11,913 bases of DNA from an uncultured Collinsella sp. (GTDB lineage: Bacteria > Actinomycetota > Coriobacteriia > Coriobacteriales > Coriobacteriaceae): assembly GCA_900551635.1 (NCBI GenBank), contig URWQ01000026.1:1-11913 (forward strand), written 5' to 3'. Made by a program: the position numbers and the translations under genes. Positions 1 through 6,787 of this stretch are shown here, piece after piece. Below the pieces are notes generated by a model. That model was given only the letters and a program-made list of their open reading frames with translations, did not search any database and was not told where the DNA came from. Positions within the stretch are counted from its first letter, which is position 1; each line of letters opens with the position of its first letter.

Positions 1-1312
1 TCTGCGTGTCGTGATCCACCAGGATCACCGAATTGCCGTCCGCGATCAGGTCATGCATCACGCCCCGCAGGCCCTCGATGTTGGAGGGGTGCAGGCCGAT
101 GGAAGGCTCGTCCAGCACATAGAGCACGCCCGTCGATCGGTTGCGCACCACGCGGGCGAGTTGCACGCGCTGGCGCTCACCCGTGGAGAGCGTGGCACCA
201 GCGCGGTCGAGTGAAAGGTAATCGAGACCCAAGTCGACCAGGCGACGGGCCGCGCCCAAAAATGAATCGCAGATATCCATCGCCATGGGCCGCATCTCGA
301 CCGGCAAGGATGAGGGCACCCCGCGCACCCACTCGACCGCATCACCAAGCGTCATGGCCCCGGCCTGTGCCAGATTGATACCGCGCACCTGAGGCTGGCG
401 CGCAGCCTCGGAGAGACGCGTGCCGCCGCAATCGCGGCATGCTCCCTCGCGCAAAAAGCGTGCAACGCGTTTGAGGCCCTTGTCGTCCTTAACCTTGGCG
501 AGCGCATTCTCAACGGTATAGACGGCGTTGTAATAGGTAAAGTCGAGCGGCGTGGCGCCCTCGCCGTTTTTGGGAACGTAGAGAATGTGCTTCTTAACCG
601 CCGGACCGTGGAACACGATGTCGCGCTCTTGAGGCGTGAGCTGGTTAAACGGCACGTCGGTGCGCACGCCCATCTCGCCGGCGACCTGCTTCATCAAATC
701 CCACATGAGCGTACCCCAGGGAAGCACCGCACCTTCGTTGATGGTCTTTGACTCGTCGGGCACCAGGCTCGCCTCGTCCACCTCGCGCATGACACCGGTG
801 CCGCCACAGGTGGGGCATGCACCGCCACTGTTAAAGGCAAGGTCCTCGGCGCTCGGAGCGCGCGACATCCGGGCGCACGGCGGACACGGGGGCGCCAGCC
901 CAGCCGCTACGTTGAGGCTTGGCTCCACACGCGCCCCGCAATGCGGGCACACGTGATGGGCGCAACGGCTAAAGAGCAGACGCAGGCTGTTGTTGAGCTC
1001 GGTCATGGTGCCAAAGGTGGAGCGCACGCCCGGCACGCTCGGACGCTGGTGCAGCGCGAGCGCCGCCGGTACGTGCAATACCTCATCCACCTGAGCGTGC
1101 TCGGCCTGCGTCAAACGACGGCGGGTATAAGTGCTGAGTGCTTCCAAGTAGCGACGCGAGCCCTCGGCATAAAGAACCCCCAGCGCCAGCGAACTCTTGC
1201 CCGAACCCGATACGCCGGCAATGCCCACGAGCTTTCCCAGCGGAATATCGATATCGATGTCCTTGAGGTTGTGTACGCGCGCGCCGCGCACCTCGATAGC
1301 CTGCGGGCTCAT
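1..1312 (-). CDS. uvrA: UvrA paralogue (UvrA2/DrrC-type ABC ATPase), N-terminal part
   Basis: 437 residues are visible; the C-terminal half lies beyond the left edge. UvrA proteins are cytoplasmic twin-ABC ATPases that bind damaged or drug-bound DNA. Visible motifs are Walker A GVSGSGKS (33-40), a zinc finger with CPHC (122-125) and CPTC (166-169), a further CRDC (292-295), ABC signature LSTGE (375-379), Walker B VLYVLDEP (396-403) and the H-loop histidine (434). LSTGE replaces the usual LSGGE. Only about 80 residues separate Walker A from the first zinc finger, so the UvrB-binding domain of housekeeping UvrA seems absent. In Deinococcus UvrA2 and Streptomyces DrrC this form is linked to tolerance of DNA-damaging or intercalating drugs, so a self-protection role is inferred rather than core repair. 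The start is uncertain: GTG at 1327 has a plausible AGGG ribosome site, and ATG at 1345 would overlap the upstream ATPase gene by 8 bases. The short gap or overlap suggests one operon. Confidence 0.9.
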   Translation of the reverse strand, partial: MSPQAIEVRGARVHNLKDIDIDIPLGKLVGIAGVSGSGKSSLALGVLYAEGSRRYLEALSTYTRRRLTQAEHAQVDEVLHVPAALALHQRPSVPGVRSTFGTMTELNNSLRLLFSRCAHHVCPHCGARVEPSLNVAAGLAPPCPPCARMSRAPSAEDLAFNSGGACPTCGGTGVMREVDEASLVPDESKTINEGAVLPWGTLMWDLMKQVAGEMGVRTDVPFNQLTPQERDIVFHGPAVKKHILYVPKNGEGATPLDFTYYNAVYTVENALAKVKDDKGLKRVARFLREGACRDCGGTRLSEAARQPQVRGINLAQAGAMTLGDAVEWVRGVPSSLPVEMRPMAMDICDSFLGAARRLVDLGLDYLSLDRAGATLSTGERQRVQLARVVRNRSTGVLYVLDEPSIGLHPSNIEGLRGVMHDLIADGNSVILVDHDTQ

Positions 1313-1337
1313 CTTCTGTTCCGTCACCTTTATCACC

Positions 1338-2456
1338 CTACTCATGCCATAAAATGCGGTCGCGGATATACTCGCCCAGCATGGGCACGGTAAATCGGAC
1401 GAGGCCGTATCCGGCAGCCTCGATGACGCGCTCGCGAATCAGGCTTGCGCGATATTTACTCGCCCAGCTCTGGGTGCGATCGCAGCGCTCAATGATATCC
1501 GCCATGCGCGTCGGTTTACCCTCGTCAGCAGCCATGGCCTCGATAAAGAGGCGTTGTGGACTGCGCAGCCCGTAATACAGAGGCGCGTCAACCGCTTCAT
1601 AGAACTCGGAGACGGCATCCGCATGGCCATCCTCGACATCGCGTTCTTCAATGACCCGCGAGTCACGCCGGACAGCAGCCCGCCACATGTAATATCCCAC
1701 CAGCTGGACCATATAGGGATGCCCCATGCTCCTGCGCGCCGCAAGGTCCGCCGTCCCCGCATCAACGCAAAGACCAGCGCCTTTGACCGTCTGGATATAT
1801 GAATCGCGCACCTTGGGCAAAGAAATCGCCCCCAGCGTACGCTGCTGGGCGCGCCGCAAAAACGTCACGCTCGGCTCTTCGAGCAAGTCATCAACCATGC
1901 TGGGCAAGCCGGCGAACACTAGCGCAAGGCCGCGCTGGTCGCTATCGGACAAGCCCGTGGCATCCTGGTCTCCGAGCACCTGCTGATAGAGAACGGCAAG
2001 AGCCGCCAGCTCCTCGATAGACGCAGATTGAGCCTCGTCAATCGCAAACAGTATGCCCTTGCCTGGACCGAGCTTCTTGAGACGCTCGTTGACCAGCCCT
2101 CGCAACGTCTCGCCCTTTGCTCGCGCCGCCTCGACTGACATCCGCCCAAACGACGGACCGAACTCCATTGACGTCACAACGGGTTTATTCGAGCGAAGCG
2201 CGTCGGCCAAGCGGTCGCATAAGCCAAGCGACGCGGAATCGGAGACAACCGCCCATCCGCGCTCACTAGCCAAACGCTGCAGCTCCCGCAGGAGAACCGT
2301 TTTGCCACAGCCGCGGTTTCCCGTAATGAGCATGAGCCTGCCCGGCGCTCCGGCGCCGTTATCGAGCCCTTCCTCGAAATCTTCGATGACCGACTCGCGA
2401 CCGATGAGTATCGGAGGCCGCTTGCCTGCCGTTGGCTTAAAGGGATTCGGATTCAT
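1338..2456 (-). CDS. AAA-family ATP-binding protein with C-terminal winged-helix-like region
   Basis: 372 residues. The N-terminal half is a P-loop ATPase of the Orc1/archaeal-ATPase-like AAA type: Walker A GNRGCGKT (46-53), Walker B ILFAIDEAQ (135-143), a sensor-1-like LALVFAGLP (177-185), and a lid segment containing GHPYMVQLVGYYMW (245-258). The region after about residue 298 looks like a small helical winged-helix fold (PQRLFIEAMA through FTVPMLGEYI), often used for DNA or partner binding. No nuclease, transmembrane or signal sequence is visible. The ATG at 2456 is preceded by a strong GAGGAGG site five bases away. The gene directly precedes and probably shares a transcript with the UvrA paralogue, so it may assist or sense the same DNA or drug stress; that is inference. 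Three 10-bp repeats lie in its promoter region. The exact cellular role of this family is not established. Confidence 0.88.
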   Translation of the reverse strand: MNPNPFKPTAGKRPPILIGRESVIEDFEEGLDNGAGAPGRLMLITGNRGCGKTVLLRELQRLASERGWAVVSDSASLGLCDRLADALRSNKPVVTSMEFGPSFGRMSVEAARAKGETLRGLVNERLKKLGPGKGILFAIDEAQSASIEELAALAVLYQQVLGDQDATGLSDSDQRGLALVFAGLPSMVDDLLEEPSVTFLRRAQQRTLGAISLPKVRDSYIQTVKGAGLCVDAGTADLAARRSMGHPYMVQLVGYYMWRAAVRRDSRVIEERDVEDGHADAVSEFYEAVDAPLYYGLRSPQRLFIEAMAADEGKPTRMADIIERCDRTQSWASKYRASLIRERVIEAAGYGLVRFTVPMLGEYIRDRILWHE

Positions 2457-2490
2457 GTCGGCCTCCTCGGATTGGCAAACCCTGGTAATA

Positions 2491-2520
2491 GTTATACCAA
2501 CTTATACCGAGTTATACCAA
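2491..2520 (-). promoter_or_regulatory. Promoter region with three 10-bp tandem repeats upstream of the AAA ATPase
   Basis: On the plus strand the units are GTTATACCAA, CTTATACCGA and GTTATACCAA in direct tandem. Read on the minus strand, each unit carries GGTATAA, and the units sit one helical turn apart. A possible promoter is embedded in them: TTGGTA in the first unit, an 18-base spacer, and TATAAC in the third, about 35 bases before the ATPase start codon. Repeats overlapping a promoter in this way are typical of a cooperative repressor site. The bound factor is unknown. Confidence 0.5.
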
Positions 2521-2523
2521 TAG

Positions 2524-2556
2524 CATGTGACAAAGGGGTTGTCCCTTTGTCACATG
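2524..2556. repeat. Perfect 14-bp inverted repeat overlapping the stop of the TetM-like GTPase gene
   Basis: The arms CATGTGACAAAGGG (2524-2537) and CCCTTTGTCACATG (2543-2556) are exact complements around the loop GTTGT. The stop codon of the GTPase gene (2550-2552) lies in one arm. No T-run follows on the minus strand, so it is not a classic intrinsic terminator, although it could stall transcription or protect the mRNA 3' end. The GGGACA/TGTCCC core resembles the repeat elements at 7361-7391 and 8266-8362. Confidence 0.6.
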
Positions 2557-4553
2557 TGGCCGAAAAACTCCGCGTCTGCTGCACGCCAGGGGCGGAAGGT
2601 GGCGGGATCGACCTTTACGTGTGCCGCGGCGGGTACGTCGTACCATTTGACCGTGTAACCGGCGCCGTGAGAGCAAAAGACCGAGTCGGGCGTGTTGGGC
2701 AGATCGGCCTCGGGCTCATAGGCGGCCGCCTCTATAACGCGCTCGGCATCATGACAGGCCGCATAACCGGCGAACTCCAGGTACAGATGCCCGCGACCGC
2801 TCGTGTAGGCAGCCACCTCCAGCGCGTAATCCTGCACCTCGGATGCCGGCACGCGACCCACAAGCTTCGCCCGGTCTCCCGCCATCGCCGGTGGCTCGTA
2901 CTCGGCACCCATGCGCGTGGCATCCGAGAGCGCCCGGCCCACGCACTCCCCCGGCACCTCAACCTCAAAGTGGTACCACGGCTCCAACAGCACCGCCGCG
3001 CCAGCCTCACGCGCCTGCATGAGCCCCTGACGAATCGCGCGGTACGTGGCCTGGCGAAAATCGCCGCCCTCGGTGTGTTTGGCATGCGCACGGCCGCCCG
3101 TGAGCGTAATGCGCACATCGGTGATGGGCGAGCCGGTCAGCACGCCCAGGTGATCGCGCTCCATGGCGTTGGTGAGTGCCAGACGCTGCCAGTTAAGATC
3201 GAGCTCGTCGGTCGAGGTCACGGTGCCAAACTGCACGCCCGAACCCGCCGGCAACGGCTCCAGACGCAGATGCACCTCGGCATAGTGGCGCAGTGGCTCA
3301 AAGTGGCCCACGCCCTCGACCGGCTGCGAAATGGTCTCCTTATAGAGAATGCCGCCGGGCTCAAACGCAATCGAAAGACCGAAGCGATCGGCCAGCACCC
3401 GCTGCACGACCTCGAGCTGCACGGCGCCCATCAACTGCAAGTGAATCTGCTCGAGATGCGTATTCCAGCTTACGCCGAGCATGGGATCTTCGTCCGCCAG
3501 CTCAGTCAACGCCTTGAACACCGCATGGACGTCGTATTCGCCCGGCAGCACCGTATAGGTGAGGACCGGAGCGATGACGGGCGCATCGCCCGCGGGCTCC
3601 GCGCCCAGGGCGTCCCCCGGGCGAACGTGCGCAAGACCCGTCACGGCACAAATACCGCCAGCAGCAACTTCTTGGGCAAGCTCATACTTCTCGCCGTTAT
3701 AGATGCGCACCTGGTCGATCTTTTGCTCCCATGCCTCGGCACCGGAACGTCCGTCAATCATCTGCTTGGCATGCAACGTGCCGCCGGTCACTTTAACCCA
3801 AGCCAAACGCTCGCCGTGATCCCCGCGGCTGACACGATAGACGCGCGCGGCAAACTCCGGGAGCCACGCCTGTTCGCGCATCAGCGCGCATATGCCATCC
3901 AGCAGCTCGTCCACGCCTTGGTCCTTGAGCGCCGAGCCGGCAAAGCAGGGAAAGAGCTTGCGCTCGGCAACCATGCGCGACAGCGTTGCGACAGAAAGCT
4001 CGCCCGCTTCAAAAAACTCCTCGAGCGCCGCCTCGTCCAACGCAGCAGCGTCCTCCTGAACGGCGCCGCCCGCCAGCAGTTCGTTGGCATCCAGGCAGCC
4101 CTCGGAAAGACGTTGCCTAAGTTGTGCCAGCAAAACATCGCGGCCGGGATTCTCCAAATCGATTTTGTTGATGAAGATGAACGTCGGGATGTCATAGCGC
4201 GCAAGCAGGCGCCACAGGGTTTCGGTGTGCCCTTGCACGCCGTCGTTGGCGCCCACAACCAAAATCGCGTAGTCGAGTGCGCGCAGCGTGCGCTCCGCCT
4301 CGGCAGAAAAATCGACATGCCCCGGCGCATCCACGAGCATGACGTGGGTATCGCCATGGTCGAGCACGGCCTGCGACGAGAAGATCGTGATGCCGCGCTC
4401 GCGCTCGATCGCGTTAGTGTCCAGATGCGAATCGCCATCGTCCACGCGGCCGCGCTTGCGGATGCGACCCGCATTGAACAGCATGGCCTCGGCCAGCGTG
4501 GTCTTGCCAGCATCGACATGCGCCAAGATTCCAACGACCACTTGCTTCGACAT
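2550..4553 (-). CDS. TetM/EF-G-like translational GTPase
   Basis: 667 residues from ATG 4553, chosen because AGGAG lies four bases upstream and because family proteins begin right at the GILAHVDAGKTT motif; a longer frame reaches 4622 but its extra 23 residues look non-coding. GTPase motifs: G1 AHVDAGKT (11-18), G2 RGIT (53-56), G3 DAPGH (75-79), G4 NKID (129-132), G5-like GSALK (206-210). EF-G-like domains II to V follow, including LLEPWYHFEVEVPGE. Ribosomal protection proteins Tet(M)/Tet(O) (about 640 residues) use this fold to dislodge tetracycline from the ribosomal A site. This protein ends in a different tail (PDSVFCSHGAGYTVKWYDV) seen in chromosomal TetM-like proteins of Gram-positive bacteria. 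It may be a resident translation factor rather than an acquired resistance gene; GC content matches its neighbours and no mobile element is adjacent. Confidence 0.88.
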   Translation of the reverse strand: MSKQVVVGILAHVDAGKTTLAEAMLFNAGRIRKRGRVDDGDSHLDTNAIERERGITIFSSQAVLDHGDTHVMLVDAPGHVDFSAEAERTLRALDYAILVVGANDGVQGHTETLWRLLARYDIPTFIFINKIDLENPGRDVLLAQLRQRLSEGCLDANELLAGGAVQEDAAALDEAALEEFFEAGELSVATLSRMVAERKLFPCFAGSALKDQGVDELLDGICALMREQAWLPEFAARVYRVSRGDHGERLAWVKVTGGTLHAKQMIDGRSGAEAWEQKIDQVRIYNGEKYELAQEVAAGGICAVTGLAHVRPGDALGAEPAGDAPVIAPVLTYTVLPGEYDVHAVFKALTELADEDPMLGVSWNTHLEQIHLQLMGAVQLEVVQRVLADRFGLSIAFEPGGILYKETISQPVEGVGHFEPLRHYAEVHLRLEPLPAGSGVQFGTVTSTDELDLNWQRLALTNAMERDHLGVLTGSPITDVRITLTGGRAHAKHTEGGDFRQATYRAIRQGLMQAREAGAAVLLEPWYHFEVEVPGECVGRALSDATRMGAEYEPPAMAGDRAKLVGRVPASEVQDYALEVAAYTSGRGHLYLEFAGYAACHDAERVIEAAAYEPEADLPNTPDSVFCSHGAGYTVKWYDVPAAAHVKVDPATFRPWRAADAEFFGHM

Positions 4554-4690
4554 GGCTCTCCTCTTATTGCAAGCCCATCGCACGCGACAACGGGCATCCT
4601 CGTTCCACACTGGATGATACAATTTACGGGCCGGCGGGCGAAGTGGGCCCTATCCCCCGACCGAGCTCATCGCCCTGCGTTGCCGCGCGG

Positions 4691-4780
4691 CGATTTTCGT
4701 AGGTTCGCGCCTTGCGAAAGCCGGCTTGCAAAACAGTGCAGCGAACGAAAATAGCCCCACCCGAGGCCATTTTCGTTCGC
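4691..4780. repeat. Inverted-repeat cluster built on ATTTTCGTTCGC
   Basis: A perfect 12-bp inverted pair GCGAACGAAAAT (4741-4752) and ATTTTCGTTCGC (4769-4780) encloses a further GCC/GGC pairing, giving a strong hairpin. A third, interrupted copy (ATTTTCGTAGGTTCGC, starting at 4693) lies to the left in the same orientation as the second arm. Between them AGCCGGCT (4719-4726) is palindromic and flanked by TTGC and GCAA. The cluster fills the gap downstream of the acetyltransferase remnant and upstream of the GTPase gene. It may end transcription of the former or act as a genomic repeat. The rest of the 4554-4807 gap shows no gene. Confidence 0.6.
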
Positions 4781-4807
4781 ACGAATTATTGATATGAGCC
4801 CTCGCTC

Positions 4808-5298
4808 TTATGCCTCGCGCAGCCAGTCAAACGCAACACGCGGCGTGCCGTCCGACACATACACGACGCCGGCACGCTCGAACCCCGCCTTAATACTCGC
4901 ACCCTGCATGGGCAGGTTATCCTGATGCGTGTCGATACGCAGGTGGTTGGCGCGCTCCTTGGCAAAGGCAAACATCGCAGCCGCGATGCCGTGCGCGGTG
5001 CCATCGGACGCCACACGGTGCAGCACAGCGTACGGAGTGTCGCTGCGCCATTGACCGTCCTCAATGACGTCATAGCACTCGTCCGGACCCGGTAAAAAGG
5101 CAAACGTCGCCACCACGCGACCGTCGACTTCGCACACATAACTGCCACCAGCGGCAATATCGGCAGGATAACCTGCTCGGCCGAAGGCGTGCCCTCGGGC
5201 CACTGCGTGGCGTTGCCATGCGCGCGCATAAAGGCGCGGGCAGCGTCGTAGATAGCCATGACAGCGGGAATGTCGGTATCGAGGGTTTTTCTGATCAT
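4808..5298 (-). pseudogene. GNAT-family N-acetyltransferase, frameshifted
   Basis: The 5' part reads in one frame (MIRKTLDTDIPAVMAIYDAA through PSAEQVI) and the rest in another (DIAAGGSYVCEVDGRVVATF through PRVAFDWLREA, stop 4808-4810). The frames join near 5162-5166, where CTG is followed by only two bases before the GAT that begins DIAAGG. Restoring one base gives exactly 164 codons, a normal GNAT length, with the acetyl-CoA-binding region HRVASDGTAHGIAAAMF and the C-terminal NLPMQGASIKAGFERAG helix. The family transfers acetyl groups from acetyl-CoA to amines; the substrate is unknown. No homopolymer lies at the break. Codon use is intact on both sides, so the lesion is recent or a sequencing error. 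GTG at 5301 is an alternative start; the ribosome site is weak (GAGG, about ten bases upstream). Confidence 0.8.
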
Positions 5299-5320
5299 CA
5301 CGCGGTGGCCTCACGTTTAT

Positions 5321-5350
5321 TGGTATCACTTTGATTGAGCAATGATACCA
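5321..5350. promoter_or_regulatory. Inverted repeat (possible operator) between divergent genes
   Basis: TGGTATCA (5321-5328) and TGATACCA (5343-5350) are exact complements with centres 22 bp apart, two helical turns, as expected for a dimeric regulator. The site lies between the acetyltransferase remnant on the minus strand and the small zinc-ribbon gene on the plus strand, so it could control both. The left half extended, TTGGTATCACT, matches TTGGTATAACT upstream of the AAA ATPase at 10 of 11 positions. No regulator gene is adjacent. Confidence 0.45.
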
Positions 5351-5375
5351 GCGTTTGAAGAGGGGCGCGAAGCAG

Positions 5376-5672
5376 ATGGGAAGCAAAAAGCGAGCCGCCT
5401 GGTCAAAGGCCAAAAGCGAGTTTTTGGGCGCTGCCACCGGCGGCGATATGGGCGACCTGTTTGCGCGCGAAGACGAGCGCCGCGACGCCCTGAACGCCGA
5501 GCGCAATGAAGCCTGGCGCTACAAGTCGTGCGAACGCAAAAACCGTTACGACACGCGCGCCGAGGCCGAGGCCGTTATGGCCGACTGCGAAAACCGCGGG
5601 CGGCACGGCTTAGCCTGCTACAAATGCGAATACTGCGGCGGCTGGCACCTGACGTCGCACCCTTGGAAATAG
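5376..5672 (+). CDS. Small cysteine-rich zinc-ribbon-like protein, function unknown
   Basis: 98 residues from ATG 5376; a GAGGGG element lies ten bases upstream, and a TTG at 5355 is a less likely start. The N-terminal half is charged and probably helical (KKRAAWSKAKSEF, EDERRDALNAERNEAW). The C-terminal half has KSCERKNRYDTRAEAEA followed by CYKCEYCGGWHLTSH, giving Cys52, Cys81, Cys84, Cys87, His91 and His95 as likely zinc ligands. Short proteins with a K-x-C-x2-K-x-RY segment and a C-x2-C-G-x-WHLTS end occur in phage and bacterial genomes; I recognise the pattern but no known function. It is divergent from the acetyltransferase remnant, sharing the 5321-5350 inverted repeat, and converges on rsmJ 48 bases away with no clear terminator between. 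Confidence 0.8.
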   Translation: MGSKKRAAWSKAKSEFLGAATGGDMGDLFAREDERRDALNAERNEAWRYKSCERKNRYDTRAEAEAVMADCENRGRHGLACYKCEYCGGWHLTSHPWK

Positions 5673-5720
5673 ACCCCACATCGGCACGGCACTGACGGAG
5701 CGCCAGCCATCGCACGCAAG

Positions 5721-6425
5721 CTACGGGCGCGGCGGCACCAAAACATCGTATCGAACGGCCTTGCCCGCAAGTTGATAGCTCGGCTTAACGCCGGCAAGCA
5801 GCGGCCCCTTCACCGGCCGCTTGATAACGACCTTGCGCGGATGCACCGCAAGCGCAGCTTCGACCAGCGTCTCCTCATCGGCGCATGGCTGTTCCAGATG
5901 ATGTAGGAGCTGGAACTTCTTTTTGACCGCCGCGCTCTTGGTGCGTTCGGGAAACATGGGGTCCAGATACACCACGTCGGGAGCGGTGAGTTCGCCCTGC
6001 CCGATCAGCTCAGCTGCATGACAAAGGCCGGCAATACTGTCCTCGCCCGCATGTAAGCGCATGCGCGTCACGGCTGTCGCAAGTGCCGGATCATCTGCCG
6101 CGCGATCCAGGGCATCCTGGAGCAGCGCCGCGATCACGCAATCCTGCTCGTACAGATCGACGGTAAAGCCCGCAGCAGCCAGCAGTAGCGAATCTTCGCC
6201 AAAGCCTGCCGTGGCGTCAATCGCCCACGGTTGCTCGGCACCTTTTATGCGTGCGGCCTTCACCAGCAGCTCTTGCTGCAAGCGACCCTGCTTGAGTCGT
6301 GAAAGCATGCGGCCAAAATCGGCACGCAGCTCCATCGTGCCGTCGGTGAGCGTGAGGCCCTCGGACTTCCCGGTCAGCTCAAGCCCCGCGGCCCGAGCAA
6401 CAGAAAAGGGATCGACGACGCCCAT
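5721..6425 (-). CDS. rsmJ: 16S rRNA (guanine(1516)-N2)-methyltransferase RsmJ family
   Basis: 234 residues, slightly shorter than the roughly 250-residue Escherichia coli RsmJ. It is a cytoplasmic class I SAM-dependent methyltransferase; the E. coli enzyme makes m2G1516 in 16S rRNA of the small subunit. Family motifs are present in order: an N-terminal substrate-facing region with LRADFGRMLSRLKQG, SAM motif I IDATAGFGED (69-78), an acidic residue in LYEQD (91-95), the diagnostic catalytic DPMFPER (155-161) followed by KSAAVKKKF, and KRPVKGP (202-208) near the C-terminus. The ATG at 6425 has AAGGAG five bases upstream. The best-known members are gammaproteobacterial, so in this lineage the exact target base is inferred. 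It lies downstream of a tiny membrane protein gene on the same strand, 63 bases away, and may be cotranscribed with it. Confidence 0.85.
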   Translation of the reverse strand: MGVVDPFSVARAAGLELTGKSEGLTLTDGTMELRADFGRMLSRLKQGRLQQELLVKAARIKGAEQPWAIDATAGFGEDSLLLAAAGFTVDLYEQDCVIAALLQDALDRAADDPALATAVTRMRLHAGEDSIAGLCHAAELIGQGELTAPDVVYLDPMFPERTKSAAVKKKFQLLHHLEQPCADEETLVEAALAVHPRKVVIKRPVKGPLLAGVKPSYQLAGKAVRYDVLVPPRP

Positions 6426-6488
6426 GGATACTCCTTAACAAGCAAAACGAATACGTGAGCGCCGTTTATGCCAGCACCCAACCGTCCG

Positions 6489-6632
6489 CTATTGTCCCAC
6501 ATGCGACATGGCCCACAGCATCCCAATGCAAAGCACCGCCATCAATCCCGTACACACGGCAGCAATCACGGAATCACCCATGCGCCTTCCCAACGACCGC
6601 GGCTCACGCACTTGCCCTGCTCCGTACATCAT
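6489..6632 (-). CDS. 47-residue single-pass membrane protein, function unknown
   Basis: The start ATG at 6632, or the adjacent ATG at 6629, follows AAGGAGGAG by two bases, one of the strongest ribosome sites in the window. This argues strongly for translation. The protein has a basic N-terminal stretch (QVREPRSLGRRMGD) and one hydrophobic helix of about 21 residues (SVIAAVCTGLMAVLCIGMLW), ending AMSHVGQ. By the positive-inside rule the N-terminus would face the cytoplasm. It lies upstream of rsmJ on the same strand with no obvious terminator between them, so they could share a message. I do not recognise a family. A longer frame upstream to 6698 lacks a ribosome site. Confidence 0.6.
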   Translation of the reverse strand: MMYGAGQVREPRSLGRRMGDSVIAAVCTGLMAVLCIGMLWAMSHVGQ

Positions 6633-6787
6633 GGCTCCTCCTTGAGACCAGCTCCTTGTTACGACCTCATCATCGCAGCGCCGCACATGAGCTGCCATCG
6701 ATTTGGCTTACGTCCAGCTTTCCTTTTTGAAAGGTTGGACCGTACAGGCAAGAGACGCTTTCAAACGCATGCATCGCCCCGTTGAAC

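Noticed and set aside
941..1393. A 150-codon plus-strand frame antisense to the UvrA paralogue
   Set aside because: No ribosome site, no family resemblance, and it lies opposite a strongly conserved ABC ATPase coding region.
4603..4622. TACAAT on the plus strand and TATCAT-like sequence on the minus strand as promoters
   Set aside because: The plus-strand hexamer has no gene downstream, and the minus-strand candidate for the GTPase gene lacks a convincing -35 element.
2472..4754. A 760-codon open frame on the plus strand
   Set aside because: It is antisense to the TetM-like GTPase, whose motifs are unambiguous. The plus-strand product has no recognisable domain, is rich in His/Arg/Ala, and is explained by the high-GC codon bias of the opposite strand.
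5302..5506. N-terminal extension of the second acetyltransferase frame to 5506
   Set aside because: It reads through the divergent promoter region and antisense to the zinc-ribbon gene. The family N-terminus is found instead in the other frame starting at 5298.
6712..6740. Imperfect hairpin (GTCCA/TGGAC and CCTTT/AAAGG) as a terminator or riboswitch
   Set aside because: The two 5-bp stems are separated by an asymmetric internal loop, the T-run lies inside the hairpin, and no gene ends just upstream.
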